Positions 27,642-35,433 of a stretch of 64,000 bases of DNA are shown here, piece after piece. Where the stretch lies: assembly GCF_003634635.1 (NCBI RefSeq), contig NZ_RBJB01000002.1, forward strand, positions 620,001 to 684,000, written 5' to 3'. The notes under the pieces are model-generated. The model had not been told where the DNA came from, ran no database searches, and saw only the letters and a program-made list of their open reading frames with translations. Position 1 is the first letter of the stretch; the number at the start of each line of letters is the position of its first letter. The translations under genes were made by a program, and so were the position numbers. The stretch comes from Marinobacter nauticus. GTDB lineage: Bacteria > Pseudomonadota > Gammaproteobacteria > Pseudomonadales > Oleiphilaceae.

Positions 27642-27868
27642 ATCGTTCTCGCTCGTTGCCTCGGATACTCAGATGAATCAGATTTAAGTGATTGTTTTTA
27701 CAGGCACAAAAAAAGACCTCTGGTGAGGCCTCATATGGCGCCAAAAATTTTACGAAAACCGCGTGGTTGCACCGTCCCCGCGGGGTTTTGCCGGCCCCAG
27801 GGTCCCCGGAGATTTCCGGCCAGGGACAGCCGGGGCGGGCTTCACAGCTCGGGCGGGCGCTGTAATCT
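27642..27868. other. Intergenic region upstream of terminase, candidate cos site
   Basis: 227 bases without a gene, directly upstream of the small terminase gene where lambdoid phages carry cos. It holds a 10-bp perfect palindrome CCCCGCGGGG at 27776-27785 and a GC-rich stretch with several CCGG repeats from 27790 to 27840. A staggered cut in such a palindrome would fit GC-rich cohesive ends. The exact site cannot be told without virion DNA. Confidence 0.5.
27708..27731 (-). terminator. Terminator upstream of the terminase genes
   Basis: The minus strand has AGGCCTC-ACCA-GAGGTCT (one G-T pair) followed by seven T. It would end the transcript of the three genes at 27869-30534 before the cos/terminase region. 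Confidence 0.75.
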
Positions 27869-28216
27869 TCACGCCGACACCACAAACTCGGTGGGGCCAT
27901 CGGAAACGCAGCGCACCGCAGTCACAACTGAGGCCATCACAGCGCTTGTGAATGCAGAAACATCCCCGGCATCCCAGGGACGGGCCTGGGGGGAGCCGGT
28001 TTCCAAATCCTCAACCGTGGCCTGGGTCCACTCAACGCGGGCGGATCCGCTGGAAGGCGCGACACTCAGGCAAACATCGCCAATACCGGAGGGGATGATT
28101 AGCCAGTCACCTGTAGCGGCGTTCACTGTTTCGGAGTGGAAATAGTGCTGCTTTGCGTCGGCATTGGTTGCAAAGGCTTTGTCTGTCTCATCGGCGGTAA
28201 GTGTGTTCACTGGCAT
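27869..28216 (-). CDS. Hypothetical phage structural-like protein
   Basis: 115 residues: TLTADETDKAFATNADAKQH, then beta-rich sequence with GDWLIIPSGIGDVCLSV. It is the last of three consecutive leftward genes between the spanin and terminase genes. The family is not recognised; composition fits a virion surface or decoration protein. Confidence 0.55.
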   Translation of the reverse strand: MPVNTLTADETDKAFATNADAKQHYFHSETVNAATGDWLIIPSGIGDVCLSVAPSSGSARVEWTQATVEDLETGSPQARPWDAGDVSAFTSAVMASVVTAVRCVSDGPTEFVVSA

Positions 28217-28222
28217 GGCGGA

Positions 28223-29404
28223 TTACCTGAATAGTGGCTTAAACAATGACTTTTCGAGCGCTGAGAATAGGGAGTGGAACAGGCCTTCACCCTCAACCAC
28301 AACGCTGCCACCTGATACCGTTATGGTCCGGTTGAACTGATAGGCCTGGCCGGTCTCAGGAACGAACACGCCCAGCGTGACCGTGGTTGAACCATTGGCA
28401 ACCGGGGTGGCATAGCTGGAAACGTCCTTGTGGAAGCCATCGTCTGCTTCCAAGGCGTTCCAATTGATGGTGACGACAGAAGCATTGGCATCCGCGATCA
28501 CCTTCCACTCATAGGGCTGAGTGGTTGCGTAGGCGTTGGGATAGCTCAGCGAGTTTTCGCTGTACTCCGCCTCAGTCGCTGGGTGTGTCAGCTGGTCCCG
28601 GTCGTAGCTGTTGGCGTAGGCAATGGTTGCGCCGGCGGTGGTGCCATCCACGCCGACCACCAAATCGGCCGTGTCATCGTCGGCAATCAGGGGTGGTTCG
28701 TAACTGTAGGTTTCGGTACCGGCCCCGGTGTTTTCAGAAACAAAGGTGATGTTGCTGCCGGCTTCACCGTTGATGGTGATTCCTGTTGGCGCATTCTCGT
28801 TGCCAGACAGGGTGAAAGTAGCTGTCTGGGATTCGTCGGTGATGTCGTCAGCGGCGGTGATTGAGGGGCCGGCTGCCACCTGTACATCAAGACTGAAGCC
28901 GTTGGTGTAAGCAAAGGCGTTCAGCTCAGTGTTCGTCAGAGTCAGTATACCGTCGCCAGGTACAGTGCCGGTAAATACAACAGGCGCTTCTACTGGATCA
29001 AGAGCCCCGGAATCCGTATAGGACTGGGGCGTCGTGTCGGCGTTTGTTACACCGTACTGGGTGGACCGGCTGCTTCCGTTATTGCCTGCAGCCTTCAGCG
29101 TATACGGAGCACCAGCTGGCAAATTCCCAATCTGAGCCGTGTTACCCACATCAACGTAGAAGGCCGAGCGCCACCACTCGAGCGGAAAGTCTGGATCAGG
29201 ACTTGAGGTTGCCCAAGCCAAAGCCCCAGTGGCCCCGCCGAATGCTGTTGGGTGGGTGAGCGTATAGCCAGTGGGGGTGCCGTCAGGCTCTTGCATATCA
29301 GCAACCACCACCCCGGTTGCTGACGGGTCGCTGACATTGTTAAAACCCGCTAGGGCGCTAAAACCACTCGCAGAAGCGTAATAGTTGACCTTTACAAACG
29401 GCAT
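28223..29404 (-). CDS. Ig-like beta-sandwich phage surface protein
   Basis: 393 residues dominated by Thr, Ser, Gly, Ala and Asn, with repeated Ig-like strand patterns (QTATFTLSGNENAPTGITI, TVTLGVFVPETGQAYQFN). The sequence ends in a short amphipathic helix (FSALEKSLFKPLFR). It overlaps the upstream gene by 1 base. Such proteins often decorate phage heads or tails or bind glycans. The assignment is by composition and position only. Confidence 0.55.
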   Translation of the reverse strand: MPFVKVNYYASASGFSALAGFNNVSDPSATGVVVADMQEPDGTPTGYTLTHPTAFGGATGALAWATSSPDPDFPLEWWRSAFYVDVGNTAQIGNLPAGAPYTLKAAGNNGSSRSTQYGVTNADTTPQSYTDSGALDPVEAPVVFTGTVPGDGILTLTNTELNAFAYTNGFSLDVQVAAGPSITAADDITDESQTATFTLSGNENAPTGITINGEAGSNITFVSENTGAGTETYSYEPPLIADDDTADLVVGVDGTTAGATIAYANSYDRDQLTHPATEAEYSENSLSYPNAYATTQPYEWKVIADANASVVTINWNALEADDGFHKDVSSYATPVANGSTTVTLGVFVPETGQAYQFNRTITVSGGSVVVEGEGLFHSLFSALEKSLFKPLFR

Positions 29405-30534
29405 CAGTCCCAGCTCCCGATGAGAATCTTGTTGTCGTCGTTATCAGCAACCCACAAGTGCTTACCGGACAAGCTTGAAAACTGCCCATTCCGCTTGAAG
29501 AACGTTAGGTCATCAGCGATCCATGCTGTTGGCACCTGGATCTCCATTGCCTTTTGCTCGCCCGGGTTCCATGCCGGCTTGTCCGTAATGTAAACGCGGC
29601 ACCAGGAGTCATCGATATAAAGGACGTTTGTAAACCAGCGGGCATAACCAGGATCCGCCCAAACCTCGAAATTCATTACCTTGTAATGATTCCAGCGATA
29701 AGCAGGGTCTGACGGATCCAATCCGTTATGGGAGTCCTGATTGAGTCTGGAGAATTTCTCTACACCATCCAAAACGCCATACATGCTGGCGTCCGTTGCC
29801 CCAGCTGCCGAGGAAATCTCGTGGTACTCCTCTTGTACCTCCCAGTGTTTCGCAGCCCAAGCTGTTGAAAGCTTGTACATCTCTGAGTCGTATTCGCCCG
29901 CCGCGTCGCCGAGGAATTGAAACCTATAACTATTCGCTTGATAGTAGTTTGGCGTGTAGGGGGCTCCCGCAACACTCTGGGCGGACTCTGACTGCCAGCG
30001 GTTTGCCTTTAGGTTGGGTGCGTAGAAGGTGGGGTCAGATGTAATCGCTTCGATTCTGGCGTTCAGATCAGCAATCGTAAAATCATTATAGGTATCCAAA
30101 TACCTGAAATACTTTCTCCCGGCATTCGGGGGAAGAGTCAGCGTCTTGTCGCCATCACCGGCGAACAGCGGATCAGTGCCTTTACCACCAATGCCGGCGT
30201 CCATAACCATGGCATGCGTTGCGTTAGGCCTTTTGATTTCTGTGCTCGGCCCTGAAGAAGCATTCCAGACAAGAGCCTTTTGATTGCGGCTCAGAGCAGG
30301 ATGCGGCTGATCCGAACCTGATCCGAAGTCAAAGAACCAAACCGGTTTCGCCGCATTGGGCTTGATGCCAAATCTGGATTGAGCATCGTTGATCGTGAAT
30401 GTGCCATCACCATTGTCAGTCAGGGTGAAGCCTGGTTGCGCGGCAAAGCCGGAGACCGCACCACCACCTTGACTCAGAGCCATCGCCAGATTCCGAGAAG
30501 CAAGGATGTTCGCCGGCGAATCTGAGGTCAGCAT
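29404..30534 (-). CDS. Hypothetical phage surface or spike-like protein
   Basis: 376 residues. The N-terminus is SPANILASRNLAMALSQGGG; GFTLTDNGDGTFTINDAQ resembles a bacterial Ig-like or calcium-binding loop motif. The middle is rich in Trp, Tyr and Asn (WAAKHWEVQEEYHEISSAAG), suggesting a carbohydrate-binding or polysaccharide-lyase-like fold. It is the first of the three-gene set between the spanins and cos. Not assignable to a family by eye. Confidence 0.55.
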   Translation of the reverse strand: MLTSDSPANILASRNLAMALSQGGGAVSGFAAQPGFTLTDNGDGTFTINDAQSRFGIKPNAAKPVWFFDFGSGSDQPHPALSRNQKALVWNASSGPSTEIKRPNATHAMVMDAGIGGKGTDPLFAGDGDKTLTLPPNAGRKYFRYLDTYNDFTIADLNARIEAITSDPTFYAPNLKANRWQSESAQSVAGAPYTPNYYQANSYRFQFLGDAAGEYDSEMYKLSTAWAAKHWEVQEEYHEISSAAGATDASMYGVLDGVEKFSRLNQDSHNGLDPSDPAYRWNHYKVMNFEVWADPGYARWFTNVLYIDDSWCRVYITDKPAWNPGEQKAMEIQVPTAWIADDLTFFKRNGQFSSLSGKHLWVADNDDNKILIGSWD

Positions 30535-30689
30535 TCGTATTCCTCACTGGATTTGATAACACCAAGCCACGCTACCCCGTCAACATTCTTTACATGAATG
30601 CGCAATCACTGGCTCTAACGCCCTGTTTTAATTGACTAGGCAGGTTTCTTGCTTTGGCTTCGCCCTCGTCATTTATCAAGGACAGAACC

Positions 30690-31235
30690 ATGAAATGGAT
30701 GCTTTTCGTTGCACTTATCGTCGCTGGGCCAGCTAAGGCAGCACTTATTGAGTATTCGTATGATATGGAAACCTACAAGCTCGGCCTTGGAACCGGTGTA
30801 GTTGAATCTAAAGCCGGAATCGCGACACTGCTTGTGGATACCTCTACCGAAACATTTCTGCAATTCTCGTACAACAGTGGCTTTGCTAACCTTGTCGCAA
30901 CGAGCGCAGTCGCACCGATCATATCGATCCCACCAGTCGGAACTGCCCAGTACGGCTTTTCTCTGATTGCTTCGTTCAGCGATCCCAGCACCAAGATCTG
31001 GCAGTTCTACATGGAGCACAATCAAGGAGACTTTAACGGCTCGGTCCTCAATTACCTGGACACGCTCAACTCTGCTGAAACAATTTTCGACTTTCAGCTT
31101 GTGGGCGACGAACACTGGTACGGGGGCGTGATCAGGGCTGCCACGAAACGCGTAATTTCAGTTCCTGAACCAGCCGCTCTATCCCTGCTCGCCCTTGGTC
31201 TAGCGGCTATCGGTCTCAGGCGCCGACTGGTTTAA
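30690..31235 (+). CDS. PEP-CTERM sorting-domain protein encoded opposite the late operon
   Basis: 181 residues starting MKWMLFVALIVAGPAKA (signal peptide) after an AAGGAC site. The mature part is beta-rich. The C-terminus is a textbook PEP-CTERM signal: VPEP, the hydrophobic helix ALSLLALGLAAIGL, then RRRLV. Exosortase would recognise it and place the protein at the envelope. It is on the opposite strand to all surrounding late genes, and its 3' end overlaps the end of the o-spanin gene by 36 bases. It is a moron, probably expressed from its own promoter in the lysogen; I could not place the promoter convincingly. Confidence 0.85.
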   Translation: MKWMLFVALIVAGPAKAALIEYSYDMETYKLGLGTGVVESKAGIATLLVDTSTETFLQFSYNSGFANLVATSAVAPIISIPPVGTAQYGFSLIASFSDPSTKIWQFYMEHNQGDFNGSVLNYLDTLNSAETIFDFQLVGDEHWYGGVIRAATKRVISVPEPAALSLLALGLAAIGLRRRLV

Positions 31236-31502
31236 CTGGTTGACTCGCTCGGCCTGGTCCTTGTCCCAATCCAGAGCGTCCAGCTTGTCGTCATTGCAGG
31301 AGGTGATCGTGTCTTTCAGAACTTCCACGTAGTCCGGGCAGTAGCCAATCACATTAACCTCCGGCCCGGGCGTTGGAGTCGGTTGCAGGTACTCCGCTGG
31401 CACCGGCTCCCGAACGTACACGGTCCGGGTCAAGTACTGTGTCTCGGCGCATGATGTCAAAAACAGCATCAGGCCAAGGCTGGTTAACGCAGTCCGGAGC
31501 AT
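31200..31502 (-). CDS. o-spanin (Rz1-like lipoprotein)
   Basis: 100 residues with a lipobox (GLMLFLTSC), so the mature protein is lipidated and outer-membrane bound. A Pro-rich stretch follows (PVPAEYLQPTPTPGPE), as in Rz1. The gene begins inside the i-spanin gene in another frame and runs past its end, the usual overlapping Rz/Rz1 arrangement. Together they fuse inner and outer membranes in the last step of lysis. Confidence 0.88.
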   Translation of the reverse strand: MLRTALTSLGLMLFLTSCAETQYLTRTVYVREPVPAEYLQPTPTPGPEVNVIGYCPDYVEVLKDTITSCNDDKLDALDWDKDQAERVNQLNQSAPETDSR

Positions 31503-31815
31503 CTTTCATTGCCTCTTCGAGTTCGCCGCGCACTTGGGCCAGTTCGTGTTCGCGCTTTGCAAGGCGATCCTGGCGTTCCAGGGCTTTCTGATCTCGCCAT
31601 GCAATGGCTGCGGTCAGGGAATCAATGGCCAACAGGTTCTCGCGGCTGGCATTGGCTGCCTGGCTGAGTAGCTGGCTTTGGTGAGCGGTCTTCTGCAGCA
31701 GCTGCTCCCGGTCATTCCAAAGCCACCAGAACGCCCCAGCAGCAACCACCACCAGAGTTCCGATGACCGGCAGCAGGTATGGGGCTGCTTTGGCCTTGAG
31801 GGCTTGCAGGATCAT
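31354..31815 (-). CDS. i-spanin (Rz-like)
   Basis: 153 residues from the ATG at 31815, which overlaps the holin stop as ATGA; a GTG four codons earlier is less likely. One membrane helix (PVIGTLVVVAAGAFWWLW) is followed by a long coiled coil (KREHELAQVRGELEEAMKD) in the periplasm. The periplasmic end would bind the o-spanin encoded in the overlapping frame. Confidence 0.85.
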   Translation of the reverse strand: MILQALKAKAAPYLLPVIGTLVVVAAGAFWWLWNDREQLLQKTAHQSQLLSQAANASRENLLAIDSLTAAIAWRDQKALERQDRLAKREHELAQVRGELEEAMKDAPDCVNQPWPDAVFDIMRRDTVLDPDRVRSGAGASGVPATDSNARAGG

Positions 31816-32030
31816 TTCTTCTGCCACTCAGCGACGGCATTGCCGCCGTAGTAGTACAAAAGGTTCACGGAGAACACCCAGGCCAGGGTTTCAGCCAGGG
31901 GGAGCATGGCCACCGGCACACGGCCGCCGAACATGCCAATCAGCAGCGCGGTCAAACAGGCCAGACTGAAGTAGGCCATCAGGCGGCGGTGATACCACCA
32001 CTGATTGGGATTCGGGTGACTATCTGCCAT
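31812..32030 (-). CDS. Holin-like small membrane protein
   Basis: 72 residues with two hydrophobic helices (MAYFSLACLTALLIGMFGG and LAETLAWVFSVNLLYYYGG). The N-terminal WWYHRRLMAYFSL segment is typical of a phage holin family. It lies between the other small membrane protein and the spanins, downstream of the endolysin gene, so it is the best holin candidate. Confidence 0.72.
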   Translation of the reverse strand: MADSHPNPNQWWYHRRLMAYFSLACLTALLIGMFGGRVPVAMLPLAETLAWVFSVNLLYYYGGNAVAEWQKK

Positions 32031-32304
32031 TGCTGCGGCTCTGGTATTCGATCAGACGATCAAGCTTGGCGTTGATCATCCGGAGATCGGTTCGGAATTC
32101 GTCGTACTGGCGTTGTGCGCTTGCCTGGTCTGAAACGCGGGCTTCCTGCAGGTGCTTGATGTTCAGTTCTGTTTGACTGATGCGGCTCTCCTGGCCAGCC
32201 AGGTACCAGATACCCCACAGCACAAAACTGAACGTGGTCAGGATATGGGCAACACCAATACCCTTATCGAGGTGCCAACGGTCTGAGCGGTCAGTGTCAG
32301 GCAT
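32020..32304 (-). CDS. Small membrane protein with coiled coil, lysis cassette
   Basis: 94 residues with one membrane helix (ILTTFSFVLWGIWYLAG) and then a coiled coil (RTDLRMINAKLDRLIEYQ). This architecture is common in lysis cassettes of Pseudomonas-type phages, where it may be an accessory holin or antiholin. It overlaps the holin gene by 11 bases and follows the endolysin gene by 9. Confidence 0.62.
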   Translation of the reverse strand: MPDTDRSDRWHLDKGIGVAHILTTFSFVLWGIWYLAGQESRISQTELNIKHLQEARVSDQASAQRQYDEFRTDLRMINAKLDRLIEYQSRSNGR

Positions 32305-32313
32305 CCGTAGTCC

Positions 32314-32859
32314 TTAGAAGCTGATTCGGTGGTCAAACCACCCGAAAACAAAGGATTCGTTGCGTTCGCGCTCCTCGGCAAGCTCTATATACCGGGTGCC
32401 CTGCAGGCAGTTCAGCGCTTTCATCAGAACGTCTTCGCCAGTCCTGCCCCGGCGGTCCAGGTAGTCCTTGAGTGCACCAAGGGTGCTGTTCCCGATCAGG
32501 CCGTCTACCGACAGGTCGCTGTAGTGCGTGCCCTGGCTGTTCAACGCGTTCAGGCTGCGCTGCAGGAACTTGCCCGCCCATGCAATACCCATGTTGACCC
32601 CGGTATCCAGCAGTTCCTCGGCAACCTTCTGGCTCAGCATGGCCACGCGGTCGAAGTTCGGAGCGGTCCAGTACTGATCCTTGTAGATGGCGATAGCCAA
32701 AGTCTTCGGCATGTGCGACATAGGACCGTCGAACTTATGCAGCCGCGCCACCTTCTCGGTGATGCCATACATGGTGGGGCCGCCCTTGTCGTCTGCGTGA
32801 TCGACATAAGCGCCTTCGCGCTCAATCAAGTCATCGATGATTTGAGTGAGTCGGCGCAT
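32314..32859 (-). CDS. Endolysin, glycoside hydrolase family 108 N-acetylmuramidase
   Basis: 181 residues. The family motif REGAYVDHADDKGGPTMYGI is at residues 14-33, with the catalytic Glu at 15. NMGIAWAGKFLQRSLNAL and VDGLIGNSTLGAL form the C-terminal peptidoglycan-binding part. There is no signal peptide, so release needs the holin. It is the first gene of the lysis cassette after the late promoter. Confidence 0.93.
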   Translation of the reverse strand: MRRLTQIIDDLIEREGAYVDHADDKGGPTMYGITEKVARLHKFDGPMSHMPKTLAIAIYKDQYWTAPNFDRVAMLSQKVAEELLDTGVNMGIAWAGKFLQRSLNALNSQGTHYSDLSVDGLIGNSTLGALKDYLDRRGRTGEDVLMKALNCLQGTRYIELAEERERNESFVFGWFDHRISF

Positions 32860-32876
32860 GGCCGGGCCTCCAGAAA

Positions 32877-32899
32877 CAAAAAAGCCACCGCAAGGGTGG
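32877..32899 (-). terminator. Short terminator before the endolysin gene
   Basis: A 5-bp stem CCACC / GGTGG with a 5-base loop is followed on the minus strand by a C and six T. Together with 33006-33037 it gives a tandem stop in the late leader. Confidence 0.6.
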
Positions 32900-33005
32900 T
32901 AGGGGTCTGCTGGCGCACAGGTCGTCAGGTATTCGGGCTGGCCGCGCTGAACGGGGCCGTAACTCTGTCTGCACTTACGGACTGGCAGAAGAGATAAACA
33001 GGCAC

Positions 33006-33037
33006 AAAAAAACCGCCAGCTCTTTCGAGGGCGGTTT
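33006..33037 (-). terminator. tR'-like terminator downstream of the late promoter
   Basis: An 8-bp stem AAACCGCC / GGCGGTTT with an internal CTC-TTTC-GAG hairpin is followed on the minus strand by A/T-rich T run. It lies about 25-60 bases after the predicted start of the late transcript, the arrangement on which lambda Q acts. Confidence 0.8.
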
Positions 33038-33068
33038 CTTGTGGGGCAATACTTTGAAGTTACTAATC

Positions 33069-33096
33069 AGTGTATTCGTTTGTGACCGGTTGTCAA
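33069..33096 (-). promoter_or_regulatory. pR'-like late promoter
   Basis: On the minus strand a perfect -35 TTGACA (33091-33096) is separated by 16 bp from TACACT (33069-33074). It overlaps the end of the Q-like gene and reads into the terminator and lysis genes, the same layout as lambda pR'. Confidence 0.65.
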
Positions 33097-33593
33097 GCAA
33101 CCTGGCTGACCGGTTGTAGAACATTTTCGATCTGCTGATAAGCACGGCTCACCCGCTTACGGTAGGTGTCCTGGGACAGCCCCAAAAGCTCGGCGCAGTA
33201 GGCAGTGGTGTAGGTGATCTCCAGCCGCTTCTCGTTGAGAGGATCGATGGCCACAATCCGAGTTTTTCCGCGCAGGAGCTTGTCCAGGCATACTGCTTCC
33301 TGGTGGTCTTCCGCCAGCTGGCCGACGATGCTGTCTGCTTCAACCATTCGGCTGGTTACTTCCTGGAAGCGGATACGATCGACTTTCGCGGCCAGGGTGC
33401 AAAAACCACTGAAGCCAGAGCCCCGCGGGATCTCACCGTGCGACTGGTAAATACCCAGAATGTGCCGCCCCTCATGGGCGATATCATCTACCCGGCGGAT
33501 GGCCAGCAAGTAGTCGATGAAGTTATCCACCACGGCCTCGGCCTTTGCCCGCAACTCTCTCTGCTCTGCCGTCTTCCGGTTCTGCTCAGCCAT
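33093..33593 (-). CDS. Q-like late antiterminator candidate
   Basis: 166 residues from the ATG at 33593, which overlaps the upstream gene by 8 bases; a longer upstream start exists. The C-terminal part, TAYCAELLGLSQDTYRKRVS and following AYQQIENVL, looks like a helix-turn-helix related to sigma region 4, as in several Q-type antiterminators. The gene ends inside a predicted late promoter that is followed by a terminator and the lysis genes. That context is the main reason for the call. Confidence 0.65.
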   Translation of the reverse strand: MAEQNRKTAEQRELRAKAEAVVDNFIDYLLAIRRVDDIAHEGRHILGIYQSHGEIPRGSGFSGFCTLAAKVDRIRFQEVTSRMVEADSIVGQLAEDHQEAVCLDKLLRGKTRIVAIDPLNEKRLEITYTTAYCAELLGLSQDTYRKRVSRAYQQIENVLQPVSQVA

Positions 33594-33822
33594 TCGATTC
33601 GCCCTCGCCCTTTCTCTCATTGATCCAGTCAGCCCGCCAGCCAACATACCGATAATCGTTCACTTCGCTTTTGTACTGCCTTGCGGCATTTCTGGTGATG
33701 GATTCGTAGACTGCTGGCGGATACTTCTTCTGCAACTCCGCCAGCCGGGCCTTGTAAGATTCACGGTCTCCGGTGTGCGCCAGATCGATCAGCTTGTTGG
33801 CCTCGATGTGTTCCTTCAGCAC
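33586..33822 (-). CDS. Hypothetical small protein before the Q-like gene
   Basis: 78 residues, GTG start after an AAGG site. Charged helical protein with AVYESITRNAARQYKSEV and YVGWRADWINERKGEGES. Family not recognised; it belongs to the nin-like set of small genes between P and Q. Confidence 0.6.
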   Translation of the reverse strand: MLKEHIEANKLIDLAHTGDRESYKARLAELQKKYPPAVYESITRNAARQYKSEVNDYRYVGWRADWINERKGEGESNG

Positions 33823-33831
33823 GGAGCTGCC

Positions 33832-34392
33832 TTACGCCACGCTGCCCAGCCGGCCGATAAACTCCCGGCTCAGCTCGTTATACAAGTCATCGATGGTTCC
33901 GTTGTTCTCGATCAGCCAATCACCGTCCATGAAGCACACGCCGGATTCCGACTTGTGAGCTTCCACCAGCTGCAGGTCATCCCGGAACATGTGAATCACC
34001 AGCCCGCCATTACGGCGAATAAACGCGGCTTCTTCCTCGAAACGGATATCCGGAACAATCATCCCGCCATTGAATGTGTCAGCCGTTGGCTGGCGGATCT
34101 GATCCCATTGGCGCTGGGCCAGCATCACCCAGAGATCAGGGCGGATCATTTCCCGGCCCCATTCGGTGCCCAGGGTCTGCATCAACCGCCGGGGCGAAAC
34201 TCCCAGCCAGGGAATGACGATCTCTTTCAGGTCGCCGTTTACGTGCTGCTCTGTCAGCCCGAACATTTCCTTGATCCCGGCCTTCATCGGATCCGCAAAG
34301 CTGTACTTCAGCAGGCCATGCTTTTTCACCAGGTAGGCAGCTACCGTGTCTTTCCCGCTCCGGGCCTTTCCTGCAATGCCGATCAGTCGCAT
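33832..34392 (-). CDS. Deoxynucleoside monophosphate kinase (T4 gp1-like)
   Basis: 186 residues from the ATG at 34392 (MRLIGIAGKARSGKDTVAAY). The P-loop is GKARSGKDT, with SFADPMKAGIKEMFG and LMQTLGTEWGREM following, both typical of phage dNMP kinases. It would phosphorylate dNMPs for phage DNA synthesis; in some phages such kinases also serve modified nucleotides. A DUF4406 gene lies two genes upstream. Confidence 0.88.
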   Translation of the reverse strand: MRLIGIAGKARSGKDTVAAYLVKKHGLLKYSFADPMKAGIKEMFGLTEQHVNGDLKEIVIPWLGVSPRRLMQTLGTEWGREMIRPDLWVMLAQRQWDQIRQPTADTFNGGMIVPDIRFEEEAAFIRRNGGLVIHMFRDDLQLVEAHKSESGVCFMDGDWLIENNGTIDDLYNELSREFIGRLGSVA

Positions 34393-34402
34393 ATCAGAAC
34401 TC

Positions 34403-34657
34403 CTACTGAACACCAGAAATTTCAGGGCCATCCCAGTCGAGAACCCCCGTGATCTTGATCGGGAACATCGGCTCGAAGTCAGGGTCAGCCAGCGAGATCA
34501 GAAAGCAGCTCACCTCGAAAACCAAATCACAGGCGGTCAGCAGTGTTTCGCAGCCCCAGAACCTGCCCTCAACACCCGGACATTGAGGAATGGTGAAGTC
34601 CAAATAGACCGGCACGATGCCGTACATCAGGCCCTTGTGGGTTCGCTTCATCTTCAT
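34403..34657 (-). CDS. Hypothetical protein
   Basis: 84 residues, including GLMYGIVPVYLDFTIPQCPG and VEGRFWGCETLLTACDLVFE. ATGA overlap with the upstream DUF4406 gene and a short gap to the kinase gene indicate one transcript. No family recognised. Confidence 0.6.
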   Translation of the reverse strand: MKMKRTHKGLMYGIVPVYLDFTIPQCPGVEGRFWGCETLLTACDLVFEVSCFLISLADPDFEPMFPIKITGVLDWDGPEISGVQ

Positions 34658-35433
34658 GCGTTCACCTTCGCCAGTTCCGGCAGCACATGGCTGCTCATGT
34701 AAACCTTCAGGCCCATTTTCCGGGCTTCCTCAATCTCAGCCTTTGCACCTGAGCTGTACTGCCAGCCATCCACCAGAACCACGGCATCACACCGGCGCAT
34801 CATTTCCATGGTTCCGTCCAGCCAATACTGATCGTCAGCCAGCCCGGGGAAATCGTGGTCGAGGTGGGCGGTGTTTACAGTGGGCAGAACGGGGAACCAG
34901 CCTTTTTGAACGCACAGGCGGCCAACGTGACGGGCGGCAGCTACGTTCTGGGCAACACCTTCACGGGTTTCGGCGCGATAGGGGCCGGCTACGTAAACCA
35001 GTTTCATGCCCTGCTTCTTCTCAGGCTCTGGGTGTCCGCAGATCAGTTCGTGATATGGAACGCCGGGCTCTGCTATAGCAGCAGCGAGGGACGGGTTCCT
35101 GCCCAGAATGCCCTCGATTAACCGTTCATATTCCGGTGTTCCTCCTGCCTCTGTCGGCTCGGTGGTTTGGTCGGAGGCGCCTTCGGGCTCATCGTTAACC
35201 GTGGGCGGCCGACCATTCAGGTAGTCATTCAGCGGCTCAAAGCATCGAGCGATGTCCTCCGATGAGGGCCACTTAATCGGAGGCATGGTCACCTTGATCG
35301 ATCGACTGCCGTTCGTATTGACCTCGCCATCCAGAACAACCTTTGCCACCGGGCATGACGCTTTGTGAACGGGAGACAACAGGCCGCAATAGCCGCACTC
35401 TCCACCGAGATTTACTGTTTCAACCTCACTCAC
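34654..35433 (-). CDS. DUF4406 / nucleoside 2-deoxyribosyltransferase-like protein
   Basis: 259 residues. I chose the GTG at 35433, which makes a 4-base GTGA overlap with the upstream gene, like its neighbours. The N-terminus has a zinc-knuckle-like CGYCGLLSPVHKASC. The C-terminal 110 residues match DUF4406: KLVYVAGPYRAETREGVAQN, a central DDQYWLDGTMEMMRRCDAVV and SSGAKAEIEEARKMGLKVY. That fold is related to nucleoside 2-deoxyribosyltransferases, so a base-exchange or nucleotide-scavenging role is plausible. Confidence 0.78.
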   Translation of the reverse strand: MSEVETVNLGGECGYCGLLSPVHKASCPVAKVVLDGEVNTNGSRSIKVTMPPIKWPSSEDIARCFEPLNDYLNGRPPTVNDEPEGASDQTTEPTEAGGTPEYERLIEGILGRNPSLAAAIAEPGVPYHELICGHPEPEKKQGMKLVYVAGPYRAETREGVAQNVAAARHVGRLCVQKGWFPVLPTVNTAHLDHDFPGLADDQYWLDGTMEMMRRCDAVVLVDGWQYSSGAKAEIEEARKMGLKVYMSSHVLPELAKVNA

